Shown here one piece after another: positions 1 to 5,748 of a stretch of 5,748 nt of DNA (positions are counted from its first letter, which is position 1; the number at the start of each line of letters is the position of its first letter). Below the pieces are notes generated by a model. That model searched no databases. It was not told where the DNA came from and was given only the letters and a program-made list of their open reading frames with translations. The DNA comes from JAGLSB01 sp023135955. GTDB lineage: Bacteria > Bacteroidota > Bacteroidia > Bacteroidales > GCA-2748055. The stretch lies in NCBI GenBank assembly GCA_030673645.1, contig DAOVIO010000221.1, positions 1 through 5,748 of the forward strand, read 5' to 3'. A program made the position numbers and the translations under genes.

Positions 1-1318
1 AACAACTCCCGATGAAATTCTCGAAATTTGCGTAGCTGCAAATACAAGCAAGGAGTGTATTGGTCTGATTACCTGGATGCATACCTTTTCTCCATCTAAA
101 ATGTGGATTTCCGGCTTGAACATCCTTGAAAAACCACTTTTACATCTGCATACACAGTTCAACCGTGAAATACCATGGTCAGAGATCGATATGGATTTTA
201 TGAACCTGAATCAGTCGGCACATGGAGGTCGGGAATTTGGATTTATTTGTACTCGTATGGGGATAAACCGAAAAGTAGTAGTAGGTTTTTGGCAGGACGA
301 AAATGTGCAGCAGAAAGTTGGTATTTGGTCAAGAGCCGCTCTTGGATTGAATGAATCAAAGAATCTGAAAATTTGCCGCTTCGGCGACAATATGAGAGAA
401 GTGGCAGTTACGGAAGGTGACAAGGTGGAAGCTCAAAAATTATTAGGCTGGCAAATAAATGCACATGGTGTTGGTGATCTTGTTGAAAACGTAAATGCTG
501 TTTCGGAAAATGATGTTGATATTTTAATGGAACAATATAAGAAAGAATATAATATCAATACTACAGAATTAGATAATGTAAGATACCAGGCCAGGATTGA
601 GATTGGACTTAAAAATTTCCTCGAAAAACATAATTATAAAGCATTTTCAACAAATTTTGAAGATATATTTGGGCTGAAGCAACTTCCCGGATTAGCATGT
701 CAACGCTTGATGGAGCAGGGTTATGGATTTGGGGCAGAAGGTGATTGGAAGCAGTCTGCACTGGTTCGTATTATGAAGGTAATGGGAGAAGGATTGGAAG
801 GTGGATGTTCCTTTATGGAAGATTATACTTATCATCTTGACCCAAATCAGGCAGCAGTCTTGAGTGCCCACATGCTTGAGATATGCCCTACAGTTTCAGA
901 GGAGAAGCCTAACATTGAGGTTCATCACCTGGGAATAGGAAACAAAGATGCTCCTGCACGCTTTGTATTTAATGTTCCTGAAGGAAAAGGAATAAATGCT
1001 ACTCTTATTGACATGGGTGGAAGAATGCGCATGATAGTTAATCCGGTAGATGTTATTAAACCCAAGCCACTTCCGAAATTACCAGTTGCCCGCGCCTTAT
1101 GGGTTCCGGAACCAAATCTTGAAATTGGAGCACATGCCTGGATTTTAGCTGGTGGGGCACATCACACGAGCTTCAGCATGGCATTGAATACTGAATATAT
1201 GGAAGATTTTGCAGAAATGCTCGGACTCGAATTTGTGATTATTGATAAGGATACAAATATTCGTAATTTTAAGAAGGAATTACGTTTTAATGATGTGTAT
1301 TATCATATTCGTAAATAA
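1..1318 (+). CDS. araA: L-arabinose isomerase, 5' end cut by window edge
   Basis: Cytoplasmic Mn2+-dependent aldose-ketose isomerase converting L-arabinose to L-ribulose, the first step of L-arabinose catabolism. The frame is open from base 2 to the TAA at 1316-1318, giving 438 visible residues. Compared from memory with the 500-residue E. coli AraA, the first visible codons (TTPDEI) match about residue 55, so roughly 54 N-terminal residues lie outside the window. The ATG at 77 is internal, inside the conserved stretch WMHTFSPSKMW. All four metal ligands of the family are visible: Glu in GAEGDW (737-739; E. coli E306), Glu in FMEDYTYH (818-820; E333), His in AHMLE (869-871; H350) and the second His of GGAHHT (1163-1165; H450). 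Other signature blocks are FMNLNQSAHGGREFGF and RFGDNMREVAVT. The C-terminus ends normally (DVYYHIRK). araD follows on the same strand, so the two are probably co-transcribed. It should be active if the missing start is intact. Confidence 0.97.
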   Translation, partial: TTPDEILEICVAANTSKECIGLITWMHTFSPSKMWISGLNILEKPLLHLHTQFNREIPWSEIDMDFMNLNQSAHGGREFGFICTRMGINRKVVVGFWQDENVQQKVGIWSRAALGLNESKNLKICRFGDNMREVAVTEGDKVEAQKLLGWQINAHGVGDLVENVNAVSENDVDILMEQYKKEYNINTTELDNVRYQARIEIGLKNFLEKHNYKAFSTNFEDIFGLKQLPGLACQRLMEQGYGFGAEGDWKQSALVRIMKVMGEGLEGGCSFMEDYTYHLDPNQAAVLSAHMLEICPTVSEEKPNIEVHHLGIGNKDAPARFVFNVPEGKGINATLIDMGGRMRMIVNPVDVIKPKPLPKLPVARALWVPEPNLEIGAHAWILAGGAHHTSFSMALNTEYMEDFAEMLGLEFVIIDKDTNIRNFKKELRFNDVYYHIRK

Positions 1319-1381
1319 TCAACCAGAAGAGTTATTAAGTATATCTTGGAGTTCCTGTGCAATAAATTTAAATATTGAATT

Positions 1382-2071
1382 ATGCTTTCAGAATTAAAAA
1401 ATAGGGTGCATAAAGCGAATCTTGATCTGGTTAAAAATGGTTTAGTCATTCTTACATGGGGAAATGTCAGTGGGATAGATCGGGAAAAGGGCTTGGTGGT
1501 TATTAAACCAAGTGGTATCGCTTATGAAAATATGAAACCGGAAGATATGGTGATAGTTGATCTGGATGGGAAAGTTATTGATAGTAAATTAAAACCTTCT
1601 TCTGATACTGCTATTCATTTAGAGCTTTATAAAGCTTTCCCAAATATTGGCGGCGTTGTCCATACTCATTCAACTTATGCTACTGCCTGGGCACAGGCAG
1701 GAAAAAGTATCCCAATAATTGGAACTACACATGCCGATTATTTCTCTCATGATATTCCTTGTACTTCTGATATGTCATCAGCTGAAGTTGAAAAAGATTA
1801 TGAAAAAGAAACCGGGAACAGCATAATCAAAACTTTCAAAAATTTAAACTACGAGCATATTCCTGCTGTTCTGGTCAGAAATCATGGCCCCTTTACCTGG
1901 GCCAGAACTCCGGAAGATGCAGTTTATAACAGTGTTGTACTTGAAGAAGTAGCTAAGATGGCGCAATTAAGCTTTGCCTTAAATCCAAACCCTGATATGA
2001 ATGATTCTTTGATGAAAAAGCATTTTGAGCGTAAACATGGAAAAGATGCATATTACGGGCAGGATGAGTAG
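1382..2071 (+). CDS. araD: L-ribulose-5-phosphate 4-epimerase
   Basis: Class II aldolase/adducin-family zinc enzyme that epimerises L-ribulose 5-phosphate to D-xylulose 5-phosphate, feeding arabinose carbon into the pentose phosphate pathway. It has 229 residues, against 231 in E. coli AraD. Visible landmarks are the phosphate-binding region TWGNVSG (25-31), KPSG (42-45) and SSD (73-75), the zinc histidines H94 and H96 in the HTH motif, the third zinc His H168 in RNHGP, the acid/base candidate D119 in THADYF, and the C-terminal catalytic Tyr Y225 in AYYGQ. These correspond to E. coli D76, H95, H97, D120, H171 and Y229. The chosen ATG gives the normal N-terminus (MLSELKNRVHKANLDLVKNG). Only an A/T-rich stretch, with no clear Shine-Dalgarno, precedes it. 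The gene lies 63 bp after araA with no evident terminator between them, which fits an araA-araD operon. L-fuculose-phosphate aldolase paralogues share the fold, but the AYYGQ end and the araA neighbour point to AraD. Confidence 0.97.
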   Translation: MLSELKNRVHKANLDLVKNGLVILTWGNVSGIDREKGLVVIKPSGIAYENMKPEDMVIVDLDGKVIDSKLKPSSDTAIHLELYKAFPNIGGVVHTHSTYATAWAQAGKSIPIIGTTHADYFSHDIPCTSDMSSAEVEKDYEKETGNSIIKTFKNLNYEHIPAVLVRNHGPFTWARTPEDAVYNSVVLEEVAKMAQLSFALNPNPDMNDSLMKKHFERKHGKDAYYGQDE

Positions 2072-2145
2072 TTAGTGCTGATATTCAATATATTATTAAG
2101 TGAACTAATTATGAAAATGTATTTCTACTCAATGTATTAGAATAC

Positions 2146-3141
2146 TTATATACTTACCCACTTCCCTGATTTCGAGCTTTCTACAACAGCATCAATAACA
2201 ACCATATTTGCAATAGCATCATCCAAAGAAGTTGGCACATCTGACCCCTCCAGAATAGCCCTCGCAAAACTTTCTGCCTGCTTAGTGTACTGATCAACTG
2301 CATCAAATACAATTTCTTCACTACCATTGGGTGTCCTAAGCCATATTCTGGTAGGTAAATCTGGGGGAGTATTAACAGGAATTTCCACTTCAATATGCCC
2401 TTTATCTCCCAGAATATTAACACGCTGATAAGGCATTAGCTGGGTTGAACAAGTAAAAGTTGAGGTAATACCACCTGAGAATTCCATTATCGAAGAAGTG
2501 AGCCTGTCTGTTTTCATCAAAGGATCATGATTCATTGTTCCAACTACCCGTTCTGGTTCTTCCCCAAAAATAAACCTCGGAAAGGATATACAATAACAAC
2601 CAATATCCATCAATCCACCACCACCCACTTCAATCTTATTTCGGATATTGTCAGGATCCATATTATTATAAGAAAAGAATGAATGAACAGTACTAACTGT
2701 TCCGATTTTTCCTTCCTCTATAAGCGATTTAACTTTCTTCCACTGTGGATGAAAGCGGTACATAAAGGCTTCCATTATTTTTATATCCGGATATTTTTTT
2801 GCAGTATCACTCAATACTTTTGCTTCTTTAGAATCTAATCCTATAGGTTTCTCACAAAGTACGTGTTTCCCTGCTTCCATCGCTTTAATTGTCCATCCAA
2901 GGTGCATATTATTTGGAAGAGGATTATAGATTGCATCAATATCAGGATCGGCAAGCAGCTCTTCATAAGAACCATAATACTTTTCTATTCCAAGTTTTTC
3001 AGCAGCGAGTTTCGATTTCTCAATGTCGCGGGAAGTTATGGCAGTAACTTCACAATTCTCAGCATTTTGTATGGCAGGATTTACTTTCATCATCCCTATT
3101 TTTGCTGTACTTAGTATTCCCCAACGTATTTTAGTTTTCAT
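2146..3141 (-). CDS. Gfo/Idh/MocA-family NAD(P)-dependent dehydrogenase
   Basis: A 331-residue cytoplasmic oxidoreductase with an N-terminal Rossmann domain (about 1-125) and a C-terminal alpha/beta substrate domain. The nucleotide-binding turn is GILSTAKIG (8-16), a degenerate glycine motif usual in this subgroup. The family hallmark CEKPIGL follows, with the catalytic Lys at K98 in Glu-Lys-Pro (97-99). The substrate-domain motif GGGGLMDIGCY (173-183) places Tyr Y183 where glucose-fructose oxidoreductase, D-xylose dehydrogenase and dimeric dihydrodiol dehydrogenase carry their catalytic Tyr; inositol dehydrogenases have His nearby. There is no signal peptide, unlike periplasmic GFOR. The length is normal for the subgroup and both ends look intact. 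The actual sugar, sugar-acid or diol substrate cannot be read from sequence. The gene converges on araD (74 bp between stop codons) and lies downstream of the transposon-like element, so it may be expressed separately from the upstream flavin oxidoreductase/SDR pair. Its start follows an A/T-rich stretch without a Shine-Dalgarno. Confidence 0.92.
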   Translation of the reverse strand: MKTKIRWGILSTAKIGMMKVNPAIQNAENCEVTAITSRDIEKSKLAAEKLGIEKYYGSYEELLADPDIDAIYNPLPNNMHLGWTIKAMEAGKHVLCEKPIGLDSKEAKVLSDTAKKYPDIKIMEAFMYRFHPQWKKVKSLIEEGKIGTVSTVHSFFSYNNMDPDNIRNKIEVGGGGLMDIGCYCISFPRFIFGEEPERVVGTMNHDPLMKTDRLTSSIMEFSGGITSTFTCSTQLMPYQRVNILGDKGHIEVEIPVNTPPDLPTRIWLRTPNGSEEIVFDAVDQYTKQAESFARAILEGSDVPTSLDDAIANMVVIDAVVESSKSGKWVSI

Positions 3142-3205
3142 ATTTGATTCAATTTATTACGATTATAGTTTGTTTTCTTATCAAAACTCATCAAAGAGCT
3201 TTAAG

Positions 3206-3235
3206 TTGACATTAATTGCTGATTCGCAATATAAT
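3206..3235 (+). promoter_or_regulatory. Consensus sigma70-like hexamer pair, possible promoter
   Basis: TTGACA (3206-3211) and TATAAT (3230-3235) are perfect E. coli-type -35 and -10 hexamers separated by 18 bp, pointing rightward. Transcription would cross the transposon-like element and run antisense to the broken gene at 3387-3754; no + strand gene lies there. The -10 overlaps the left 9-bp flanking direct repeat. Bacteroidota housekeeping promoters use a different consensus (TTTG and TAnnTTTG), and A/T-rich DNA yields such matches easily, so function is doubtful. Confidence 0.25.
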
Positions 3236-3239
3236 TTTA
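3231..3239. repeat. Left target-site duplication
   Basis: ATAATTTTA, directly abutting the left inverted repeat. An identical copy abuts the right end at 3375-3383. One preceding base also matches if the element is taken to start at 3241 (TATAATTTTA in both flanks), so the duplication could be read as 9 or 10 bp. Confidence 0.62.
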
Positions 3240-3264
3240 ATGGGGTATCTTATCATCTCCCGTA
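3240..3264 (+). repeat. Left terminal inverted repeat
   Basis: Begins ATGGGGTATC, then diverges. It matches the reverse complement of 3350-3374 at 19 of 25 positions, with all mismatches internal to the perfect outer 10 bp. Strong outer and weaker inner conservation is typical of transposon ends. Confidence 0.65.
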
Positions 3265-3349
3265 TATTTTTTGATAAATTTGATAGTCAGTTATTTACGA
3301 AAATATCGTTTATTTTTTAATCTGTTGACATTTAGCGCATTACATATTT

Positions 3350-3374
3350 TACAGGTAAAGATCGGATACCCCAT
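3350..3374 (-). repeat. Right terminal inverted repeat
   Basis: Ends GATACCCCAT, the exact reverse complement of the outer 10 bp of the left end. Inner blocks ATC, CC and GTA are also shared with the left repeat at the same offsets. Confidence 0.65.
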
Positions 3375-3383
3375 ATAATTTTA
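3375..3383. repeat. Right target-site duplication
   Basis: ATAATTTTA, identical to 3231-3239 and directly abutting the right inverted repeat. The stop codon of the broken oxidoreductase gene begins only 3 bp further on (3387-3389, minus strand). Confidence 0.62.
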
Positions 3384-3386
3384 TTC

Positions 3387-3754
3387 CTATTTTAGAATGG
3401 TAATATCAACCTCAGCCCCTTTCCTTTCTGCTGAAACATAACCTGCATAAATAGTTGCAATAACATCAGAAGCCAGTGCACTGTTGCTTTCAATCGGAGT
3501 TCCAAAAGCTAATGATTCATAGAAGGCTTGCATTTCATGCTGATAACCATTAAACCATCCTTCATCGGGCGACATACTGGACCAACCTTGCTTGGTTCCC
3601 GTTTTCTCTACAACATAAACATCCTTGAAGGCGTTTTGGAATATGCACCTGTTACTTCAACACTCACACCACGAACGCCTTGTAAGCCATCGTAATGAAA
3701 TTTGGCTGCAAAACCTGATCCGGCAAATCCGGCTTGAATAACTTTTTTCTCCAT
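3387..3754 (-). pseudogene. Gfo/Idh/MocA oxidoreductase with large internal deletion
   Basis: Two parts of one oxidoreductase, different in type from the intact one nearby. The N-terminal part starts at the ATG at 3754-3752, preceded by a purine-rich AAGGAAA. It encodes 48 residues, including a Rossmann nucleotide loop in AGFAGSGFAAKFHYDGLQG and the second strand (VEVTGAYSKT), before a TAG at 3608-3610. The C-terminal part is in another frame, open from 3656 to the TAG at 3387-3389. It reads AFKDVYVVEKTGTKQGW and then a family-typical tail with GYQHEMQAFYESLAFGTPIE and AGYVSAERKGAEVDI. From memory, intact relatives are about 430 residues. Here about 41 N-terminal and 81 C-terminal codons remain, so roughly 300 codons are gone, including the EKP catalytic segment and most of the substrate domain. 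The junction lies near 3629-3640 and is out of frame, so no functional enzyme can be made. It follows the SDR gene by 64 bp and was probably once part of that operon. An assembly or cloning deletion is a possible alternative. Confidence 0.85.
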
Positions 3755-3818
3755 TTTCCTTAATATTTAATTTGGTGGAGTTTTAATATCCATTCCACAT
3801 AATCATTTGTTAAAGATT

Positions 3819-4571
3819 TTACAGCCGTCCCACCGTTAGTCCCCCATCTACCATAAAAACATTTCCTGTTGAATATGGAAAATCGCCTCTACACAAAGCT
3901 GAAACTGCTTTTGAAATATCTTCTGGCTGTCCCCATCGTTTGTTTAAAGTAAGACCCTTTTCTATTAAATCATCGTATTTGGATTTTACTCCTTTGGTCA
4001 TATCTGTTTCAATAATGCCTGGCTGTATTTCATAAACATTAATATTGTGCTCTGCCAAACGAGCGGCAAAAAGTTTGGTCATCATAGAGAGGCCAGCTTT
4101 AGAAACGCAATACTCTCCCCTATTAATGGATGCGATGCTTGAAGATATTGAAGTAATATTAATAATAATTCCTTCTGTCTTTTTTGACAACATATAATTT
4201 GCAACAGCCTGGGATAAAAAATAAGGACCTTTGAGATTAATTGACATCAGCTTATCGAAACTCTCTTCCGAGGCTTCAAGGAGATCCTTCCTTTCTTCTG
4301 GTGCAACACCTGCATTATTTATCAAAACATCAATCTTTCCGAATCTTTTGTCTGCTTCATCAATCATAGCACTGCGACTTTCTTTATCTGAAATATCGCA
4401 TTGACAATACAGCACACCTACTCCTTGCTGCTCTAGAAGGTCAATTTGTTCAGCCACTTCTTCGTGCGTTTTTCGGCCACAAAATATAATATTATATTTC
4501 TCCTTTGCAAGATGCAAACTTATACCCCAACCAATTCCACGGCCTCCTCCTGTTATTAATGCAGTTTTCAT
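3819..4571 (-). CDS. Short-chain dehydrogenase/reductase (SDR), FabG-like
   Basis: A 250-residue classical SDR: a single-domain cytoplasmic NAD(P)(H)-dependent oxidoreductase acting on an alcohol/ketone pair. Visible motifs are the cofactor loop TGGGRGIG (7-14), the adenine-contact Asp D59 in QCDIS, NNAG at 85-88, the active-site Ser S141 in NITSIS, and the YxxxK motif with Y154 and K158 (YCVSK), preceded by the helix Asn in INLKGPYFLSQ (N112). PGIIETDM follows the active site, and the C-terminus has the usual GNVFMVDGGL. The catalytic tetrad is complete. The basic residues R11 and R33 would suit NADP(H), but this is only a hint. Such proteins are often auto-named 3-oxoacyl-ACP reductase; with no fatty-acid genes around, a catabolic dehydrogenase is more likely. 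It starts 6 bp after the stop of the flavin oxidoreductase gene, so the two are surely co-transcribed. No Shine-Dalgarno is visible; an A/T-only stretch precedes the ATG. Confidence 0.95.
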   Translation of the reverse strand: MKTALITGGGRGIGWGISLHLAKEKYNIIFCGRKTHEEVAEQIDLLEQQGVGVLYCQCDISDKESRSAMIDEADKRFGKIDVLINNAGVAPEERKDLLEASEESFDKLMSINLKGPYFLSQAVANYMLSKKTEGIIINITSISSSIASINRGEYCVSKAGLSMMTKLFAARLAEHNINVYEIQPGIIETDMTKGVKSKYDDLIEKGLTLNKRWGQPEDISKAVSALCRGDFPYSTGNVFMVDGGLTVGRL

Positions 4572-4577
4572 ATTATT

Positions 4578-5748
4578 TTATTTTTTTATTCCCTTAAATA
4601 CTTGCTTATAATAATCGTTGAATTGAATACATCCTGTATGCTCCTGGGAGCGCAATAATTTTGAACATCCGGCACAGATTTTACACCAGTTAACCTCTTG
4701 ATTGTCTTTTAGTTTTGCAGGAAAAAGAGGATCGGCAAAATTCTGCCGGCCCCAACCAATAAAATCAGCATTACCATTATCAATATTCTCATTGGCAATT
4801 GCCATTCCTTCTTCTTTTAAAATGGAAAAAGCTGAAGCAATTACTTTCATATCAGAACCCATATTCTTTAATAAACCACTTACCCAATTATTATAACGGA
4901 GCATATTAAGATAAAGTAGTGAGCTTCCCTTTTCAGGCCTGGTTAACATTGATGTTAATGCAGGTACTCCTGCTGAGACATTAATATAGTCCATCCCCAG
5001 CTCATTCATTATTTTTACTATTTCAGATACTTCTGTCAGATCTTCTATAATGCTATCCGGCGAAGAAGTTCCCAGACCTCCCCGAATACCTTCATAAATT
5101 GATATTCTTGAGCCTATTATAAATCCTGGTGAACACTTTTCCTTTATTCTACCAATACCTTTTCTCAAAAACAGTGTTCTATTCTCAAGGCTCCCACCCC
5201 ATTTATCATCACGATTATTATTCGGTCTCAGCATCTCCCCGCCAAAATATCCATGACATAGTTTGAAGTCAATACCATCTGCTCCAGCTTTCTCACTAAG
5301 AGCTGCTGCATTAATAAATAGATTTAATATATCGTCAATCTCTTTGGTCGTAAAAACCTCTTCCCCTGTCTCAGGATTAGGGCAGATGCTCTTTCTTAGA
5401 GAAAAAGCTGCGCCTGAATTCCTTCCCGAATGAGTTATCTGAAATAAAACTACTGCCTCCGGATTTATCATCTTAATTTCATCAACTAATACCTTGAAAC
5501 TATTCAGATTATCTTCATTTAAGATTAATCCGTTTTTGCGTGCCAGGGATTTTTCGGTAATAGAAATAGCCTCAATAATAATAATACCCCAATTACCCCT
5601 GGCCAGTTGTTTATATCTTTCAATAGCTTTTTCAGATACTTTCCCTCCGTTAATACTATCATTAGCTTCCATTGGCTGGGCAACAAAGCGGTTTGCTGTT
5701 TTTTTTGTCCCAATTAATCCTTCGGTAAATAATTCTGGTTTTGAATTC
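4578..5748 (-). CDS. Old Yellow Enzyme-family NADH:flavin oxidoreductase, 5' end cut
   Basis: FMN-dependent TIM-barrel oxidoreductase of the OYE / 2,4-dienoyl-CoA reductase superfamily, which typically reduces activated C=C bonds or demethylates. The frame is open to the right edge (first full codon 5745-5747), giving 389 residues. The ATG at 5672-5670 is internal, because LFTEGLIGTKKTANRFVAQP upstream is the expected first barrel strand; only a short N-terminal piece should be missing. Numbering from that internal Met, the motifs are QITHSGR (78-84, flavin/substrate contact), FKLCHGYF (136-143, active-site region with a Cys-His pair where many OYEs have His-x-x-His/Asn), KWGGSLENR (157-165) and the phosphate-binding end FIGWGRQNFADP (304-315). 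The C-terminus carries four cysteines (C330, C333, C336, C348) spaced C-x2-C-x2-C-x11-C, resembling the 4Fe-4S site of dienoyl-CoA reductase (C-x2-C-x3-C-x11-C). The protein ends soon after, without that enzyme's NAD(P)H-binding domain, so electrons must come from a partner or directly from NAD(P)H. The SDR follows 6 bp downstream. Confidence 0.93.
   Translation of the reverse strand, partial: NSKPELFTEGLIGTKKTANRFVAQPMEANDSINGGKVSEKAIERYKQLARGNWGIIIIEAISITEKSLARKNGLILNEDNLNSFKVLVDEIKMINPEAVVLFQITHSGRNSGAAFSLRKSICPNPETGEEVFTTKEIDDILNLFINAAALSEKAGADGIDFKLCHGYFGGEMLRPNNNRDDKWGGSLENRTLFLRKGIGRIKEKCSPGFIIGSRISIYEGIRGGLGTSSPDSIIEDLTEVSEIVKIMNELGMDYINVSAGVPALTSMLTRPEKGSSLLYLNMLRYNNWVSGLLKNMGSDMKVIASAFSILKEEGMAIANENIDNGNADFIGWGRQNFADPLFPAKLKDNQEVNWCKICAGCSKLLRSQEHTGCIQFNDYYKQVFKGIKK

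Larger units (their letters stand above)
3240..3374. mobile_element. MITE-like element with inverted ends and target duplication
   Basis: A 135-bp A/T-rich non-coding segment bounded by inverted repeats. The outer 10 bp are perfect: ATGGGGTATC at 3240-3249 and GATACCCCAT at 3365-3374. Extending inward, the left 25 bp (3240-3264) and the reverse complement of 3350-3374 agree at 19 of 25 positions by hand alignment. Immediately outside both ends is the same 9-mer, ATAATTTTA (3231-3239 and 3375-3383), as expected of target-site duplication on insertion. No transposase or other convincing ORF fits inside, so this would be a miniature inverted-repeat element, or the remnant of an insertion sequence, mobilised in trans. 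I do not recognise the end sequence and assign no IS family; 8-10 bp duplications occur in several. It sits between the broken oxidoreductase gene and the intact one. The alternative is a long regulatory inverted repeat, which would not explain the flanking direct repeats. Confidence 0.68.

Noticed and set aside
77..79. First in-window ATG of araA as the gene start
   Set aside because: The frame is open to the left edge and encodes conserved AraA sequence (TTPDEI to LITW), so the true start lies upstream of the window.
2134..2145. Small palindrome GTATT-AG-AATAC as a terminator between convergent genes
   Set aside because: A/T-rich 4-5 bp stem with a 2-base loop and no T-run; too weak.
3162..3167. 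TATAAT on the - strand about 20 bp upstream of the intact Gfo/Idh/MocA gene
   Set aside because: No properly spaced -35, nor a Bacteroidota-type TAnnTTTG/TTTG pair, could be found, so it is not called as a promoter.
3023..3274. Open frame on the + strand covering the start of the Gfo/Idh/MocA gene and the intergenic region
   Set aside because: Antisense shadow of a strongly supported gene with no recognisable protein features; the same applies to the + strand frame at 2863-3114.
3240..3374. The inverted repeat as a rho-independent terminator or riboswitch
   Set aside because: The perfect stem of 10 bp would enclose a loop of about 115 nt and lacks a following T-run; the abutting direct repeats fit transposition better.
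3387..3575. Stand-alone 62-residue small protein
   Set aside because: It is plainly the C-terminal tail of an oxidoreductase. Homology extends upstream of its Met (DVYVVEKTGTKQGW) to the deletion junction, so it is part of a pseudogene.
5670..5672. ATG as start of the flavin oxidoreductase
   Set aside because: The 25 codons upstream, to the right edge, encode the expected first strand of the OYE barrel (ANRFVAQP), so this Met is internal.
5743..5748. Window ends exactly on an EcoRI site (GAATTC), hinting at a cloning boundary
   Set aside because: Other GAATTC sites occur inside the window (about 2478 and 5415), so it is not a complete EcoRI fragment. The reading frame runs through the site, and coincidence is likely.

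Overview
The window is AT-rich. Translation starts are preceded by A/T-rich stretches rather than clear Shine-Dalgarno motifs, except perhaps the broken gene, and several gene products have a Bacteroidota feel. I infer a member of the Bacteroidota (marine or gut type), but no rRNA or other phylogenetic marker is present, so this is a judgement from style only. Both window edges cut through genes.

Left part (1-2071, + strand): the 3' nine-tenths of araA (L-arabinose isomerase) is followed 63 bp later by a complete araD (L-ribulose-5-phosphate 4-epimerase). These are the first and last steps of the classical L-arabinose to D-xylulose-5-phosphate route. The kinase (araB) is not in view and presumably lies outside the window.

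Right part (2146-5748, - strand, converging on araD): reading in the direction of transcription there is an Old Yellow Enzyme-type NADH:flavin oxidoreductase (cut by the right edge), a short-chain dehydrogenase 6 bp behind it, a wrecked Gfo/Idh/MocA oxidoreductase gene, a small transposon-like element, and an intact Gfo/Idh/MocA dehydrogenase of the glucose-fructose oxidoreductase / dihydrodiol dehydrogenase type. It looks like a redox cassette for an unidentified carbohydrate-like or cyclic substrate. No transporter, regulator or glycosidase in view identifies the substrate.

Two observations stand out. First, positions 3240-3374 form a 135-bp non-coding element with about 25-bp imperfect terminal inverted repeats (outer 10 bp perfect) and a perfect 9-bp direct repeat on each side, as expected of a MITE or a solo deletion derivative of an insertion sequence. 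It sits 3 bp beyond the stop codon of the broken gene. Second, the broken gene (3387-3754) keeps its N-terminal about 41 codons and C-terminal about 81 codons, but the middle (about 300 codons by family length, including the catalytic Glu-Lys-Pro region) is missing, and the two halves are joined out of frame. Together they suggest this flank of the redox cassette is decaying or rearranged. I did not find a convincing wholly new system.
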